DNA of 64,000 nucleotides from an uncultured Christensenella sp. (GCA_910577815.1 CAJTNO010000001.1:62001-126000), one strand, 5' to 3'. Positions 1 to 8,923 are shown, counted from the stretch's first letter. Numbers and translations: made by a program. Notes: generated by a model not told the origin, from the sequence alone.

Positions 1-1
1 C

Positions 2-1540
2 ACCGGCACGACCAAGTTCGAGAAGCGCGGCATCGCGGTATCCGTACCCAAGTGGCTGCCCGACAAGTGCATACAGTGCAACCGCTGCGCGCTCGTCTGC
101 CCGCACGCGACCATCCGCCCCACGCTCGCCACTGCCGAGGAGCTTGCAAACAAGCCCGAGGGCTTTGTGACCAAGCCCGCAACGGGCATCAAGGGCTACG
201 AATTCCGTATGCAGGTCAGCCCCTACGATTGCACGGGCTGCTCCAACTGCGTAGCGGTCTGCCCCTCCAAGGAAAAGGCACTCGTTATGGTTCCGCTCGA
301 CGAAGCCATCAAGGACGACGCAAGCAACTGGGAATATGCCGAATCGCTTAAGGAAACCACTGCGGAGCTCAAATCCGTCAACGTAAAGAACAGCCAGTTC
401 AAAAAGCCGCTGTTCGAGTTCTCGGGCGCTTGCGCAGGCTGCGGCGAAACTCCCTACGTAAAGCTTATGACGCAGCTGTTCGGCGACAGAATGCTTGTTG
501 CCAACGCAACGGGTTGCTCCTCCATCTACGGCGGAAGCGCGCCTACCTGCCCCTACACCAAGAACGATAAAGGCAGAGGACCCGCGTGGGCTAACTCGCT
601 GTTCGAGGACAATGCGGAATTCGGCTACGGTATGCACCTCGCGTATCAGACAAGACGCGGAGTTATCGCAAACAAGATTAACAATCTGCTCGGACTCGGC
701 GGCATATCCGAGGCTATGACGGCGGCTCTCAACGAGTGGCTGGACGGCAAGGACGACGCTGCGCTTTCCGAACAGGCTACCGATAAAATCCTCGCGCTCA
801 TCGGCGACGAGAAAAAGAGAGCAAACGGCGTATCGCTCGAGCTGCTTAACGACATCGAGGCAAGAAAGGATTGTCTTATCAAGAAATCCGTTTGGATTGT
901 CGGCGGCGACGGCTGGGCGTACGACATCGGCTACAACGGCGTTGACCACGTGCTTGCAAGCGGAGAGGACGTAAACATCCTCGTGCTTGACACCGAGGTA
1001 TACTCCAACACGGGCGGACAGGCGTCCAAATCCACTCCTACGGGCGCGATTGCCAAATTTGCGGCAACCGGTAAGCGCACCAAGAAGAAGGACCTTGCAC
1101 TGCTTGCTATGGACTACGGCTACGTATACGTCGCGCAGGTATCTATGGGCGCGGATATGAATCAGGTTGTAAAAGCGTTTGCCGAGGCGGAAGCGTATCA
1201 CGGACCTTCCATAATCATCGCATACGCGCCCTGCATCAACCACGGCATTAAGGGCGGAATGGACAATTCTCAGCTCGAGATGAAGAAGGCGGTAGAGTGC
1301 GGATATTGGCAGCTCTTCCGTTTCAATCCGGACAACGTAGGCACTGCAACCAACCCGCTCTCCATCGACAGCAAGGAGCCGACCGAAAACTATCAGGCGT
1401 TCCTTATGAACGAAAACCGATATGCCTCGCTTGCCAAGATGAATCCGGATGCGGCGCAGGCTCTGTTCGCCAAGAACGAGGAGGACGCGGCAAATAAGCG
1501 CGAATTCTATCGCAGAAAGGCGGAAACCTTCAACAAATAA
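2..1540 (+). CDS. nifJ: Pyruvate:ferredoxin (flavodoxin) oxidoreductase, C-terminal part (partial)
   Basis: This is the 3' part of a cytoplasmic enzyme that oxidises pyruvate with CoA to acetyl-CoA and CO2 and passes electrons to ferredoxin or flavodoxin. The frame is open from base 2, so the 5' end lies outside the window; 512 residues remain, against about 1,170 for the single-chain family. Two [4Fe-4S] motifs are visible: CIQCNRCALVCPH near residue 23 and CTGCSNCVAVCPS near residue 77. CAGCGE near residue 143 fits the ligand set of the third cluster. The thiamine-diphosphate fold follows, with GDGWAYDIG and VYSNTGGQASKSTP near residues 303-340. An internal ATG at 167 would cut off the first ferredoxin motif and is not the start. 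A hairpin terminator follows. The gene implies anaerobic pyruvate fermentation. Confidence 0.95.
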   Translation, partial: TGTTKFEKRGIAVSVPKWLPDKCIQCNRCALVCPHATIRPTLATAEELANKPEGFVTKPATGIKGYEFRMQVSPYDCTGCSNCVAVCPSKEKALVMVPLDEAIKDDASNWEYAESLKETTAELKSVNVKNSQFKKPLFEFSGACAGCGETPYVKLMTQLFGDRMLVANATGCSSIYGGSAPTCPYTKNDKGRGPAWANSLFEDNAEFGYGMHLAYQTRRGVIANKINNLLGLGGISEAMTAALNEWLDGKDDAALSEQATDKILALIGDEKKRANGVSLELLNDIEARKDCLIKKSVWIVGGDGWAYDIGYNGVDHVLASGEDVNILVLDTEVYSNTGGQASKSTPTGAIAKFAATGKRTKKKDLALLAMDYGYVYVAQVSMGADMNQVVKAFAEAEAYHGPSIIIAYAPCINHGIKGGMDNSQLEMKKAVECGYWQLFRFNPDNVGTATNPLSIDSKEPTENYQAFLMNENRYASLAKMNPDAAQALFAKNEEDAANKREFYRRKAETFNK

Positions 1541-1574
1541 GCGTTTTCATCTATTTGTTTCCTTTTTTATACAG

Positions 1575-1602
1575 CGGGAGCGTCGCAAAAGCGGCGCTCC
1601 CG
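1575..1602 (+). terminator. Hairpin terminator after nifJ
   Basis: A 12-bp stem with one wobble pair (CGGGAGCGTCGC with GCGGCGCTCCCG) and an AAAA loop lies 35 bases after the nifJ stop. The following tract (TTGATT) is poor in T, so termination may be incomplete. Confidence 0.6.
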
Positions 1603-1633
1603 TTGATTAAATATTATATTTGCTTAAAAACAT

Positions 1634-1858
1634 TTATTGGAATTTATCCGCCTCGGTTATACCGAGTATTTCGTTTGCGTCTAACTTTAAATAATCGCAA
1701 AGATTGGCAAAAACAACAACCTCCGGCAATTCCTTTCCAGATAAATAACGTGAAAGAGCATTCCGTTTTATACCGAGTTGACTACATATTTCGCACTTTG
1801 TATGCTTACTTTGCTTTATCGCGCTTCTCAATTTTTCTCCTATTTCAACAGCTTTCAT
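1634..1858 (-). CDS. Small XRE-family helix-turn-helix regulator
   Basis: A 74-residue protein that is almost wholly a Cro/C1-type HTH domain: residues 18-42 contain HTKCEICSQLGIKRNALSRYLSG, with the recognition helix around RNALSRY. The C-terminal stretch FANLCDYLKLDANEIL is nearly the same as in the regulator at 46809-47021 (FANLCIALDLDANEIL), so the two are paralogues. The start is supported by GAGGTG six bases upstream. It stands alone between the nifJ terminator and a divergent intergenic region that carries a short dyad, which would suit autoregulation. The target genes are unknown. Confidence 0.85.
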   Translation of the reverse strand: MKAVEIGEKLRSAIKQSKHTKCEICSQLGIKRNALSRYLSGKELPEVVVFANLCDYLKLDANEILGITEADKFQ

Positions 1859-1880
1859 ATTTCACCTCAATCACAAGAAT

Positions 1881-1925
1881 AATATAACGCTTTAAAATTT
1901 ACATCGTAATTAGGAGTTGCCTAAT
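1881..1925 (-). promoter_or_regulatory. Likely promoter and 6-bp dyad upstream of the XRE gene
   Basis: On the minus strand TTACGA (1904-1909) and TATATT (1881-1886) are 17 bases apart. A perfect dyad ATTAGG-AGTTG-CCTAAT (1909-1925) abuts the -35 box and could be an autoregulatory operator. The rest of the 1859-2213 gap is AT-rich with nothing recognisable apart from the ribosome-binding site of the next gene. Confidence 0.35.
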
Positions 1926-2213
1926 AAAAATTCAGATATATTTAAACGATGTTTAAAATAAGATATTATATATAAAAATATAAAAATCTTATGCGGATAT
2001 TCGACATTACTCGACCGAAATCATAAATATCAGTCAATTTAAATTCAAATTTGTTGGGAAAAAATTATAATAGACATTTATCGACAAAAACAGTTATATT
2101 TCGCTACAACTAAATTTAAAAGTATATTGAACGCGCGTATTAAACGTCTTAAAATGTAAATACAAACAAAATTTAAAATAAAACAAGGGATAATCCCCAA
2201 GGAGAAATACGTT

Positions 2214-2378
2214 ATGGAAAACTTACTCATAACCATCGGCGAACTTGTAGCAACAGAAATTGACGAAGTAGAAAGCGTCAAATACGTAGACAAAGAAATG
2301 GGCTATATGTTTTACATCAATCTTGACGGCGGTAAAAAAGTACTGCTCAGCTTGATTGACAGCGACATAAACCCGTAA
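2214..2378 (+). CDS. 54-residue hypothetical protein
   Basis: A short open frame preceded by AAGGAG nine bases before the ATG and followed 33 bases later by a strong hairpin terminator, so it looks like a complete one-gene transcription unit. The product is acidic (MENLLITIGELVATEIDEVE at the N-terminus) and predicted soluble, with alternating hydrophobic residues in the second half (GYMFYINLDGGKKVLLSLI) that suggest a small beta-sheet protein. There are no cysteines, membrane segments or recognisable motifs. I do not recognise the family. It reads like real coding sequence because of its in-frame ribosome-binding site, codon pattern and terminator. Confidence 0.6.
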   Translation: MENLLITIGELVATEIDEVESVKYVDKEMGYMFYINLDGGKKVLLSLIDSDINP

Positions 2379-2411
2379 TCTTGCAATCACGGGCAAGCCC
2401 CCGCGCTTTAA

Positions 2412-2443
2412 AAAGCCTCGCCGATACGGCGAGGCTTTATTTT
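2412..2443. terminator. Strong bidirectional hairpin terminator
   Basis: AAAGCCTCGCCG and CGGCGAGGCTTT form a perfect 12-bp stem with an ATA loop. It is flanked by T-rich sequence on the plus side and A-rich sequence on the other, so it can serve both the 54-residue gene and the convergent kinase gene. Confidence 0.85.
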
Positions 2444-2459
2444 AACTTAATTAACTGCG

Positions 2460-3284
2460 TTACAGTCCTATTCTTGTAGCCCTTGCGCTTCCGTCGAGTA
2501 TAGAGCGTATCGAATACCTTCCCGAGGCTATGATAACGCTCGTGCCGTTTTTAAGCGGCTCCTTGATATATTCAAGCTTGGCGCGCGCGCCGTGCGCTCC
2601 CGCGCGGGACGCGCCCACGCAGTGCTGCTGAAGCTCCTCCACGTTCTCGAGAAGCTCGTATATATCCTTGCCCGACACTCTTTCCACAAGCGAGGCTTTA
2701 TCCTCGGGATTGGACAGTATTCCGTCCGTGGTTGACAGTATCAGAAGCGTCCTGCACTTGACGAGGCAGGCAATCTGACTTGCCGTTTCGTCGTTGTCCA
2801 CGCACTCAATCGCGTGTCCGCCCGACTCCTTTATACGGTTTATCTCAAGCTTTCTGTTTTCCTCGCAGCTTATCGCGTCGTTGTAATTTATAATGGGAAT
2901 AGCGTTCTGCTTCGGACACCTGCGCAGCATATCGCAAAGATGCTCGCGCTTTTCCGCGTCGTTGAAATGCTGATGCTCCACAAGTATCTGCCGTACGCTG
3001 TAGCGGCTGTCCACAAACTGACGGTAGGTCTGCATAAGCACGGACTGTCCCTGCGCGGCGTAGTCCGTCTTATTCTCCTCCTCGTCGCCTTCGAGAGGGT
3101 GACCGTTGCGCTTTATATAGTCCAGCTTTCCTATTTCCGTCGCGCCCGAGGTAACCCAGACGTAGCCCGGTCGCAGCTCGCGCGAAATACGGGCTATTAC
3201 GTTGTAGTTCATATCCGAATATTCGGTGTCGATAAGCGCCATCGAGCCTATCTTACCCACCAATTCTATATCGAAAGCCGCCAT
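2460..3284 (-). CDS. Divergent amino-acid kinase, glutamate 5-kinase-like
   Basis: A 274-residue cytoplasmic member of the amino-acid kinase fold. The N-terminal LVGKIGSMALID and VTSGATEIGK correspond to the KIGS and SSGA nucleotide/substrate loops of glutamate 5-kinase. IPIINYNDAIS and ECVDNDETAS correspond to its INENDxVS and DNDxLSA segments, and LLILSTTDGILSN to the LLSDxDGLY segment. The C-terminal ATP loop is replaced by SRAGAHGARAKLEY, where ProB normally has GTGGM.TK. No PUA domain is present and no proA lies nearby, so I do not assign proB. The start has AAAGG eight bases upstream. The next gene upstream ends only 19 bases away, so the pair may be co-transcribed. The substrate may be glutamate or another acid. 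Confidence 0.7.
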   Translation of the reverse strand: MAAFDIELVGKIGSMALIDTEYSDMNYNVIARISRELRPGYVWVTSGATEIGKLDYIKRNGHPLEGDEEENKTDYAAQGQSVLMQTYRQFVDSRYSVRQILVEHQHFNDAEKREHLCDMLRRCPKQNAIPIINYNDAISCEENRKLEINRIKESGGHAIECVDNDETASQIACLVKCRTLLILSTTDGILSNPEDKASLVERVSGKDIYELLENVEELQQHCVGASRAGAHGARAKLEYIKEPLKNGTSVIIASGRYSIRSILDGSARATRIGL

Positions 3285-3302
3285 ATAATTACCTTTCCGA
3301 AA

Positions 3303-5906
3303 TCAGGTTCTGTCGTTATACACGTCCTGCTTGAGCGAGGGATAGCCGTTGTCCAGCACCTCCCAGCTGTCGCCGAAGCCGATGACGCTCGCCGATGACG
3401 GAGAGCCTACAACCCAATCCGCTTTGCGGAAGTTGCTTTCCTCAGTTCCGTCGCCTATGTTTGTAAAGTTCACGTACTCCTCGCTGCCCTTGCCGTCGCC
3501 AGTAATGCTGTAGGTCTTTCCGTCCTTGATAAGCGTAACTACGCTTTCCTTGTCATAGAAAATCTTTCCGTTAGTGCCTACGTCGTTAAGCATTTTACCG
3601 AACATATGCCCGAGGTTGTTATCTCCGTTGTTTTCAACGGTTATTTTTACCGTAGAGAACAGCGAAGCAAGCTTCTTATGGCTGTTTCTGCCGGCGATAC
3701 CGCCCGCGTAAACGCTTACGCCCTTTACCGTATCCGCAACCGTTACCTTAATCTCGCCGAGCGAATAGCAGTAATTTATAGCGCAGATACCCGTCTCCGA
3801 TGCGGAGCTCGAATCCTTTTTATCGCTATAGTTGCTGCCCATAATTCCGCCCACATAGACGTTGGCGTTTGTAGCCGTGTCGCTAACCGCAACGTAAAGC
3901 ATAGCGGTGACGTGGCTGTTTAAGGCATAGCCCTCGTTTTTACCGACCATACCGCCTATGCAGGTAGCATATGAAAGCGAACCGCATACGCTTACGGGAG
4001 CCTGCTCCGAGCCGAGCGTAACGCTTGCCTTTGTAAGACGAATATTTCCCGTATTGGAGCCTGCCACGCCGCCGAACACAAATTCGGTAAGGCTTACCGC
4101 GCCTTCAACGGTGAAATTCTCAACAGTGCAAAGTCTGACCGCGCTGCCGTTGATACCTACGATACCGCCCATATTCAGCGCGGACCTGCCGTTTGCGGGG
4201 AGCTTATCGTCCACGCAGTTGACCGAGCGGACCGTAATATTTACGGTGTCGAGCGTAATGCTTGCGGAAGCGTTGCTTTCGCCCGCGATACCGCCGAAGG
4301 TCAACGCCTCGCAATCCGCCGCGAAGCCCGCCATATTGACCGTGCACAGCCTAATAAGTCCGTTTCTTGTGGTAATACCGCGGTTCACCGCCGTAATACC
4401 GCCGAATACCACCGTATGCAAGCCCGAAATCGTGTAATCCGCCATAGTTACAACGCAGTTTTCAATCGTGCCCGCATTGTCCGTTGCGACCGCGCCGATA
4501 TAAACGCGCGCGGCGTCCTTGTCGGTTACTTCAAGCCCCACGTTTTCAAAATCGAGATTTTTTATAGTTCCCTGATTGTATCCGAACACCGAAGCGAACG
4601 TCTTGTCTCCGAAAATTCCGCGGGTAAGCTTCGCCTTTGCGGTTATCGAATTATCCTCGTTATAGCTTGCGCCGTCTATAGTTCCCTTAAAGGGATGCTC
4701 GCTGTCGAACAGAGGCTCGAATTTTTCCGTTCCGAAATCCACAGTACCCTTAAATATTATGTTTGCGCTTAGAATTTCGTCAATGCGCGCCTGCTGCTCC
4801 TCTGTAGGCTCCTCCGTTCTCAGAAGGTCGTAAACCTCCTTAAACTCCTGCACCGAGGTTATCGTAATTTCTCTTATCCACTTTGCGTAAAGCTTGAGCT
4901 CTACGGGAGTAAAATTGTCCTCCGCTCCCGCCGCGTCCATCGGAGAGGTAGGATTTTTCTCATTGCCGTCATCGAACAGGAAGGCTACGTTCTCGTAGGT
5001 CACGTTGTCCTCCTTGTCCTTCTTTTCTACGATATAATACCAATAATCGAATTTATAACCCTCTTTAACGTCGGGTTTAGGCATATTATCCTGCGTAAAC
5101 GCTATATTCTGCCCGAAAACGTAATCCTCGGTATATCTGTCGTAAACGGTATCGCTTATACTGTCGGTAAACTTAACCGTAACCTTAGGCAGATTATCCG
5201 TAAACATCGGATAAAGCGTCAGTCCGTTTGTAAAGTAGTAGGAGGAAAGAGGCGCGACCGTCGCGTCCCCGTCCGCCTTCCACTTGGAAAACTGAATGGG
5301 CTTGCCCTCGTCGTTGATATAGTACCAGAAGCAGAATTTATTATTTTCGTCCGATGCCGTCGGACAGGGCAAATTCTCTCCCGAGGACGCGTACTTTGAA
5401 AGCAGCGTAGTATGCTCGGGGTCGAGCTCCGATGCGCTTATCGATATTTCGCCGTTAGGGCGCGCGTTCTCGTTTACGGTAAAGGTCTTTGTATCGGCGT
5501 TATACTCTAATTTTGCTCTAAGCTTGGGAGAGTGCTTATAGATGTTATTGGTATAAATTGCCGTAAGCGTAAGATTAGAGGTTATGCCCTTTGTAAAATC
5601 AAAGGGGTCTTTACCGTCCTTGGACCAATACTGAAACGTATATCCCTTTTTTACAGGAATAATTTTATTTCCGTTTTCGTCCGCAGGCTCTTTTATAGTT
5701 GTGCCGTAAGGAATATTTTCAATCACGGGATTTGCAAGCACCATATCGCTGTTGGTGTTAAAGGTGACCTTGTATTTTGCGACCTCAAACCTGTTGGGGT
5801 CGTCCGAATCGCTGCCTCCGCCGATATTGCAAGCAACAAGCGAAACCGCAAGCAGAGCGGCAAGGCAAAGCGCAAGGATAAACAACAGTCTTTTTTTGTG
5901 TTTCAT
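3303..5906 (-). CDS. Large surface lipoprotein with InlB B-repeats and GLUG-type repeats
   Basis: An 867-residue predicted lipoprotein. The signal peptide MKHKKRLLFILALCLAALL ends in a lipobox LVAC with the modified cysteine at residue 26. Two InlB/Listeria-Bacteroides-type beta repeats follow (around residues 45-120 and 230-310; each has a V.F hydrophobic strand, GY.F.YW and an IY or KW ending). The C-terminal half has about eight GG(I/V/M)xGxN repeats of the GLUG type (FGGVAGSNTG, IGGMVGKNEG, VGGIMGSN, AGGIAGRN), which suggest a beta-helix stalk. Such proteins are usually surface adhesins or scaffolds. The start at 5906 follows GGAGAA; a longer frame from 5942 has no ribosome-binding site. 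The promoter overlaps a 12-bp dyad, so the gene is probably repressible. Confidence 0.85.
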   Translation of the reverse strand: MKHKKRLLFILALCLAALLAVSLVACNIGGGSDSDDPNRFEVAKYKVTFNTNSDMVLANPVIENIPYGTTIKEPADENGNKIIPVKKGYTFQYWSKDGKDPFDFTKGITSNLTLTAIYTNNIYKHSPKLRAKLEYNADTKTFTVNENARPNGEISISASELDPEHTTLLSKYASSGENLPCPTASDENNKFCFWYYINDEGKPIQFSKWKADGDATVAPLSSYYFTNGLTLYPMFTDNLPKVTVKFTDSISDTVYDRYTEDYVFGQNIAFTQDNMPKPDVKEGYKFDYWYYIVEKKDKEDNVTYENVAFLFDDGNEKNPTSPMDAAGAEDNFTPVELKLYAKWIREITITSVQEFKEVYDLLRTEEPTEEQQARIDEILSANIIFKGTVDFGTEKFEPLFDSEHPFKGTIDGASYNEDNSITAKAKLTRGIFGDKTFASVFGYNQGTIKNLDFENVGLEVTDKDAARVYIGAVATDNAGTIENCVVTMADYTISGLHTVVFGGITAVNRGITTRNGLIRLCTVNMAGFAADCEALTFGGIAGESNASASITLDTVNITVRSVNCVDDKLPANGRSALNMGGIVGINGSAVRLCTVENFTVEGAVSLTEFVFGGVAGSNTGNIRLTKASVTLGSEQAPVSVCGSLSYATCIGGMVGKNEGYALNSHVTAMLYVAVSDTATNANVYVGGIMGSNYSDKKDSSSASETGICAINYCYSLGEIKVTVADTVKGVSVYAGGIAGRNSHKKLASLFSTVKITVENNGDNNLGHMFGKMLNDVGTNGKIFYDKESVVTLIKDGKTYSITGDGKGSEEYVNFTNIGDGTEESNFRKADWVVGSPSSASVIGFGDSWEVLDNGYPSLKQDVYNDRT

Positions 5907-5969
5907 ATTTTCTCCGCGGAGCAGCCCGCTCCGTGCGCGCAAACGCGCATACGTATAATTATAAAATTA

Positions 5970-6021
5970 GTATGTATAATACTTTAAAATCTATTATACA
6001 TACGCCCCGCTCATTTTTCAA
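5970..6021 (-). promoter_or_regulatory. Promoter with overlapping 12-bp operator-like dyad
   Basis: On the minus strand TTGAAA (6016-6021) and TATAAT (5993-5998) are 17 bases apart. The -10 box lies inside one arm of a perfect inverted repeat, GTATGTATAATA (5970-5981) and TATTATACATAC (5992-6003), with a 10-base spacer. The dyad covers the -10 box and the expected transcription start, as a repressor site would. Confidence 0.65.
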
Positions 6022-6131
6022 CTGAAAAAATTACTTTACGGCACTTTAAAAAAAATTTAATGCGCCCGCATAAAGCGCGGAACGCATATTTAAGCAAATA
6101 TTTATAACTCAAACTCCCAAGCCTTAAAGCA

Positions 6132-6794
6132 TTACGCAAACAATGCGGCGTACGTTTTTATTATCTCATCCGCGGACGCGCCGACCTCTATTCTGCCGCC
6201 GCACGCCGTGATATATTCGACAACCCCCGTTTTTGTCTGAGCGTTATTTGCGTCGGTTATCATATCGAATTCCGCGCCGCTGTAGATATATTCCAGCTCG
6301 TTCACAATAAATCTCATTCCGTCCGTTAAAGCGGCGGACGCGTTGCTTATCAACGAAACACGCACTTTATCGCCTTTATTCGGCTTAATAAAGTCCTTTA
6401 TCTGCGATGAATGCGATACTATGGGCTTGGTGTTCAGCTTGCCCGATGACACCTCCTCAACGGCGGTGACGATATTTCTGCCGCTTCTTAAAATTAAGCC
6501 TATCCGCAATTCTCCGCCGTCGCCCGACACGGTTATGCACGCATAGCAATCGGGAGTGCTTCCGCCGTTTGACGGCGCAAGCCACATAGCGGACAGTCCT
6601 ATAGCCGCAACTAAAAACAGCGCGAGCACAATAACCAGCAAGCGCATAACAAGCTGCTTCTGAAAAGCGCGTGCGGGAGTCTCCCCCGACAGCAGCTTAT
6701 TAAGAGGAGCCCTGCTTGCCCGCGCATAAACCTCGGGTACGGTCTTGCTCTCCTGCTCGCGTCTGAGCTTTTTCTCTATATCCTTAAGCCTCAT
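6132..6794 (-). CDS. Probable anti-sigma factor, single-pass membrane protein
   Basis: A 220-residue protein encoded directly after an ECF sigma factor and overlapping it by 11 bases. Residues 1-47 are charged and cytoplasmic (MRLKDIEKKLRREQESKTVPEVYARA), one membrane helix spans about residues 50-72 (LLVIVLALFLVAAIGLSAMW), and the remaining 145 residues lie outside. No zinc-binding HxxxCxxC motif is visible, so this is not a ZAS-type anti-sigma factor; the role is inferred from gene order and topology. The start at 6794 has GGAGGA well placed upstream. The outside domain (around ITVSGDGGELRIGLILRSG) matches no family I recognise and could be the sensor. Confidence 0.65.
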   Translation of the reverse strand: MRLKDIEKKLRREQESKTVPEVYARASRAPLNKLLSGETPARAFQKQLVMRLLVIVLALFLVAAIGLSAMWLAPSNGGSTPDCYACITVSGDGGELRIGLILRSGRNIVTAVEEVSSGKLNTKPIVSHSSQIKDFIKPNKGDKVRVSLISNASAALTDGMRFIVNELEYIYSGAEFDMITDANNAQTKTGVVEYITACGGRIEVGASADEIIKTYAALFA

Positions 6795-7323
6795 AGCCGT
6801 CCTCCCTTTGCATTGCTTTGCGCATCTTTCCGAGCGCATTGTTATAAGTCCATAAAACCGTGCCTACGGGCTTTTCAAGCAATTCGGCGATTTCGCGGTG
6901 CTTAAAGCCCGATATGACGTGCAGTGTAACTATCTGTCTTTCCGTTTCGTTGAGAACCCTGTTCATTACCGCGGTCACGGGCGAGCCGTCCTCGTCAAGC
7001 GTGTATGTACCAAACGAAGCTGCGCTCTGCTCGACGTCCACGGACAGCTCCCGCTTCCTCTTGTTTATCTCGTTAAGCGTGGCGTTTCTTGCAATGGTGT
7101 ACAGCCAGGCGTATGCGTTTGCCCCGTCCTTATACGACGCTATGCTTGTCCTCAGCCGAATGTATGAGGTTTGCAGCATATCCTCCGCGGTATGATAATC
7201 TCTGCACAGCGAAAGTATAAACGCAAAAAGCCCGCGCTTGGTATCATTGTAGATATCCTCAAACGCCTGCTCGTCGCCGCGTTGCAGCCGCAGCATTTTC
7301 ACGTTCAGCTCCTGCTTGGTCAT
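6784..7323 (-). CDS. ECF-type RNA polymerase sigma factor
   Basis: A 179-residue sigma-70 family protein of the extracytoplasmic-function group. Region 2 spans about residues 20-85 (AFILSLCRDYHTAEDMLQ, then AYAWLYTIARNATLNEINKRKREL). Region 4 spans about residues 120-170 (LNETERQIVTLHVISGFKHREIAELL, with its HTH up to GTVLWTYNNALGKMRK). There is no region 3, as expected for ECF factors. It is the first gene of a two-gene unit with the membrane protein that overlaps its 3' end, the classic sigma/anti-sigma arrangement. The stimulus and regulon cannot be read here; the neighbouring lipoprotein gene is a candidate target but has a housekeeping-type promoter. Confidence 0.9.
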   Translation of the reverse strand: MTKQELNVKMLRLQRGDEQAFEDIYNDTKRGLFAFILSLCRDYHTAEDMLQTSYIRLRTSIASYKDGANAYAWLYTIARNATLNEINKRKRELSVDVEQSAASFGTYTLDEDGSPVTAVMNRVLNETERQIVTLHVISGFKHREIAELLEKPVGTVLWTYNNALGKMRKAMQREDGYEA

Positions 7324-7375
7324 ACGTATATTTTACCACATCAATCGGGTGTTTAAAAGAAAAATTTTCGTATGC

Positions 7376-7408
7376 AAAAACGCCTCCGAAAATACGGAGA
7401 CGTTTTTA
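7376..7408 (-). terminator. Hairpin terminator after the SPOCS-LysM gene
   Basis: An imperfect stem of about 12 bp (AAAACGCCTCCG with CGGAGACGTTTT, one mismatch) and an AAAATA loop, followed on the minus strand by a T-run. It separates the SPOCS-LysM gene from the sigma operon downstream. Confidence 0.75.
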
Positions 7409-7426
7409 TTTTTAATTACAATCGGA

Positions 7427-8923
7427 TTACGCAAGATTTGCCTGTCTGAAATAAAGCACTCTGTCGCCTTCCTTAAGCGGGAATTGCAGATTGGGATTTT
7501 GCGCGATAATCTGCTCGGGCATAGCGGTAAGCGCCTTGCAGAGGTCGAGAATTTCATCGCCGTCGTTTGCGATATACAGCGACAGCGCGGAGCGGTTTTG
7601 CGGCTTTTCCTCGCCTACCTCAACCGCGGATATAAACTCGGCGGTAACGTCGCTGTAGCCGCACACCTCTACGCCGAGGCGCAGGTCGATATCTATTTCC
7701 CTCTCGCGTCTGACCTTCGCGCTCATACTCTCTATGGAGCAGCAGACCTTTACTGTTTTAGAGAAAGGCTGTACGCTCGATATGGACAGCGAAAACGGGA
7801 TTTCCGTTCTTACGGAGTTGTAGCCGTTTTCATCGGTATAAATTACGTCTGTATTCACAATACCCTCAACGGCAAGCTTACCGTCCTCGTCCACATACGC
7901 CTTAGAGGTATAGCATCTTGCATAAGGCAGAGCGTTGACCTCGATAACGGGAGCGCGGTTATCGCCGAGAACAGCCGTGCCGGACACGTTCTCGCTGAAG
8001 AAGCCGCAGCCGTCAAAGCACACGTAGTCGCGGCTTTCGCGGGTTACGGACACCTCGTTGGTAAGAGTGAACATATCGTCAACGACCTCGGTTTCCGAGC
8101 ATCTGAACGCCTGAACCTTAAACTGAATTTCGCCCTCGACCTTTATAACGTTGTCGTCCGTCACGCCCTGAAGTATGATTTTGGAGGATTTTACGCAAGC
8201 GCTTACCGATATACTGTCGCCCGCCTGCACGCCGTCGAGATTCAACTCCTCCTCCAGCTCCATTCTGAACTCGCGCTGCTTGATGACGCCGCTTTCAACG
8301 TAGGTCACAACCGCGTAAACGTTTGCGCTTGCAAGCGCGCCGCCGTCCACAGCCTCGGCGCGTTTTACCGCGCAGCTAACGTTAAGCCCGAGCACGGAGG
8401 TTATCTCTCCGCCCACCTCCTGCTCATCCTCGAAGGGAGCCGTAGTCGTCTTGGAGGCTATAAACGAGGGCAGATAAATCGTTCTTTGAGTTTTATAGCA
8501 TTGGTCGGCGTTGGTAAGCGCCTCTATTTCGTCTCTGCGCAGCGCGCACACCGATACCTCGAGCACCGCCGACAGCAAAAGAGTATCGGTAGCCTGCACG
8601 TCGGATTCCACAACCTTAATCGTACAGCTTATATTGTCGTCCGCAGTAAACTCTCCGTCCACGCGCACCGTAAAATCCGCATTGTAATCGGCGGTACGGG
8701 GCATACTCTCTCTGTCGAGATAGCAAAGACGGAAGTTGGTTCTGCCGCCTATCTGAGCGTAACCGTCGTAAACGTCCTGCGAGCTGCACTTTGCCTCAAC
8801 CGCAAGAGAGAGTACTTTTGCGATATTCTGCATATCGATTCCGGGAGGAGAAAACTCAACCACTCTCTCCACCGACGGCGCAACGTAAAATTTGCTCACA
8901 CTGAATTTATCAAAATCAAACAT
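7427..8923 (-). CDS. SPOCS (DUF3794) domain protein with C-terminal LysM
   Basis: A 498-residue protein of the type found in spore-forming Clostridia. It consists mainly of repeated beta-rich SPOCS segments (for example VEGEIQFKVQAFRCSETEVVDD and AVEGIVNTDVIYTDENGYN). A C-terminal LysM-like module occupies about the last 50 residues (LSLYIANDGDEILDLCKALTA through FPLKEGDRVLYF), which would bind peptidoglycan. DUF3794/SPOCS proteins are associated with spore coat and cortex; that role is inherited from the family and not shown here. There is no signal peptide. I place the start at 8923 because GGAGGAG lies just upstream; the earlier ATG at 8935 overlaps that site and lacks one of its own. Confidence 0.85.
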   Translation of the reverse strand: MFDFDKFSVSKFYVAPSVERVVEFSPPGIDMQNIAKVLSLAVEAKCSSQDVYDGYAQIGGRTNFRLCYLDRESMPRTADYNADFTVRVDGEFTADDNISCTIKVVESDVQATDTLLLSAVLEVSVCALRRDEIEALTNADQCYKTQRTIYLPSFIASKTTTAPFEDEQEVGGEITSVLGLNVSCAVKRAEAVDGGALASANVYAVVTYVESGVIKQREFRMELEEELNLDGVQAGDSISVSACVKSSKIILQGVTDDNVIKVEGEIQFKVQAFRCSETEVVDDMFTLTNEVSVTRESRDYVCFDGCGFFSENVSGTAVLGDNRAPVIEVNALPYARCYTSKAYVDEDGKLAVEGIVNTDVIYTDENGYNSVRTEIPFSLSISSVQPFSKTVKVCCSIESMSAKVRREREIDIDLRLGVEVCGYSDVTAEFISAVEVGEEKPQNRSALSLYIANDGDEILDLCKALTAMPEQIIAQNPNLQFPLKEGDRVLYFRQANLA

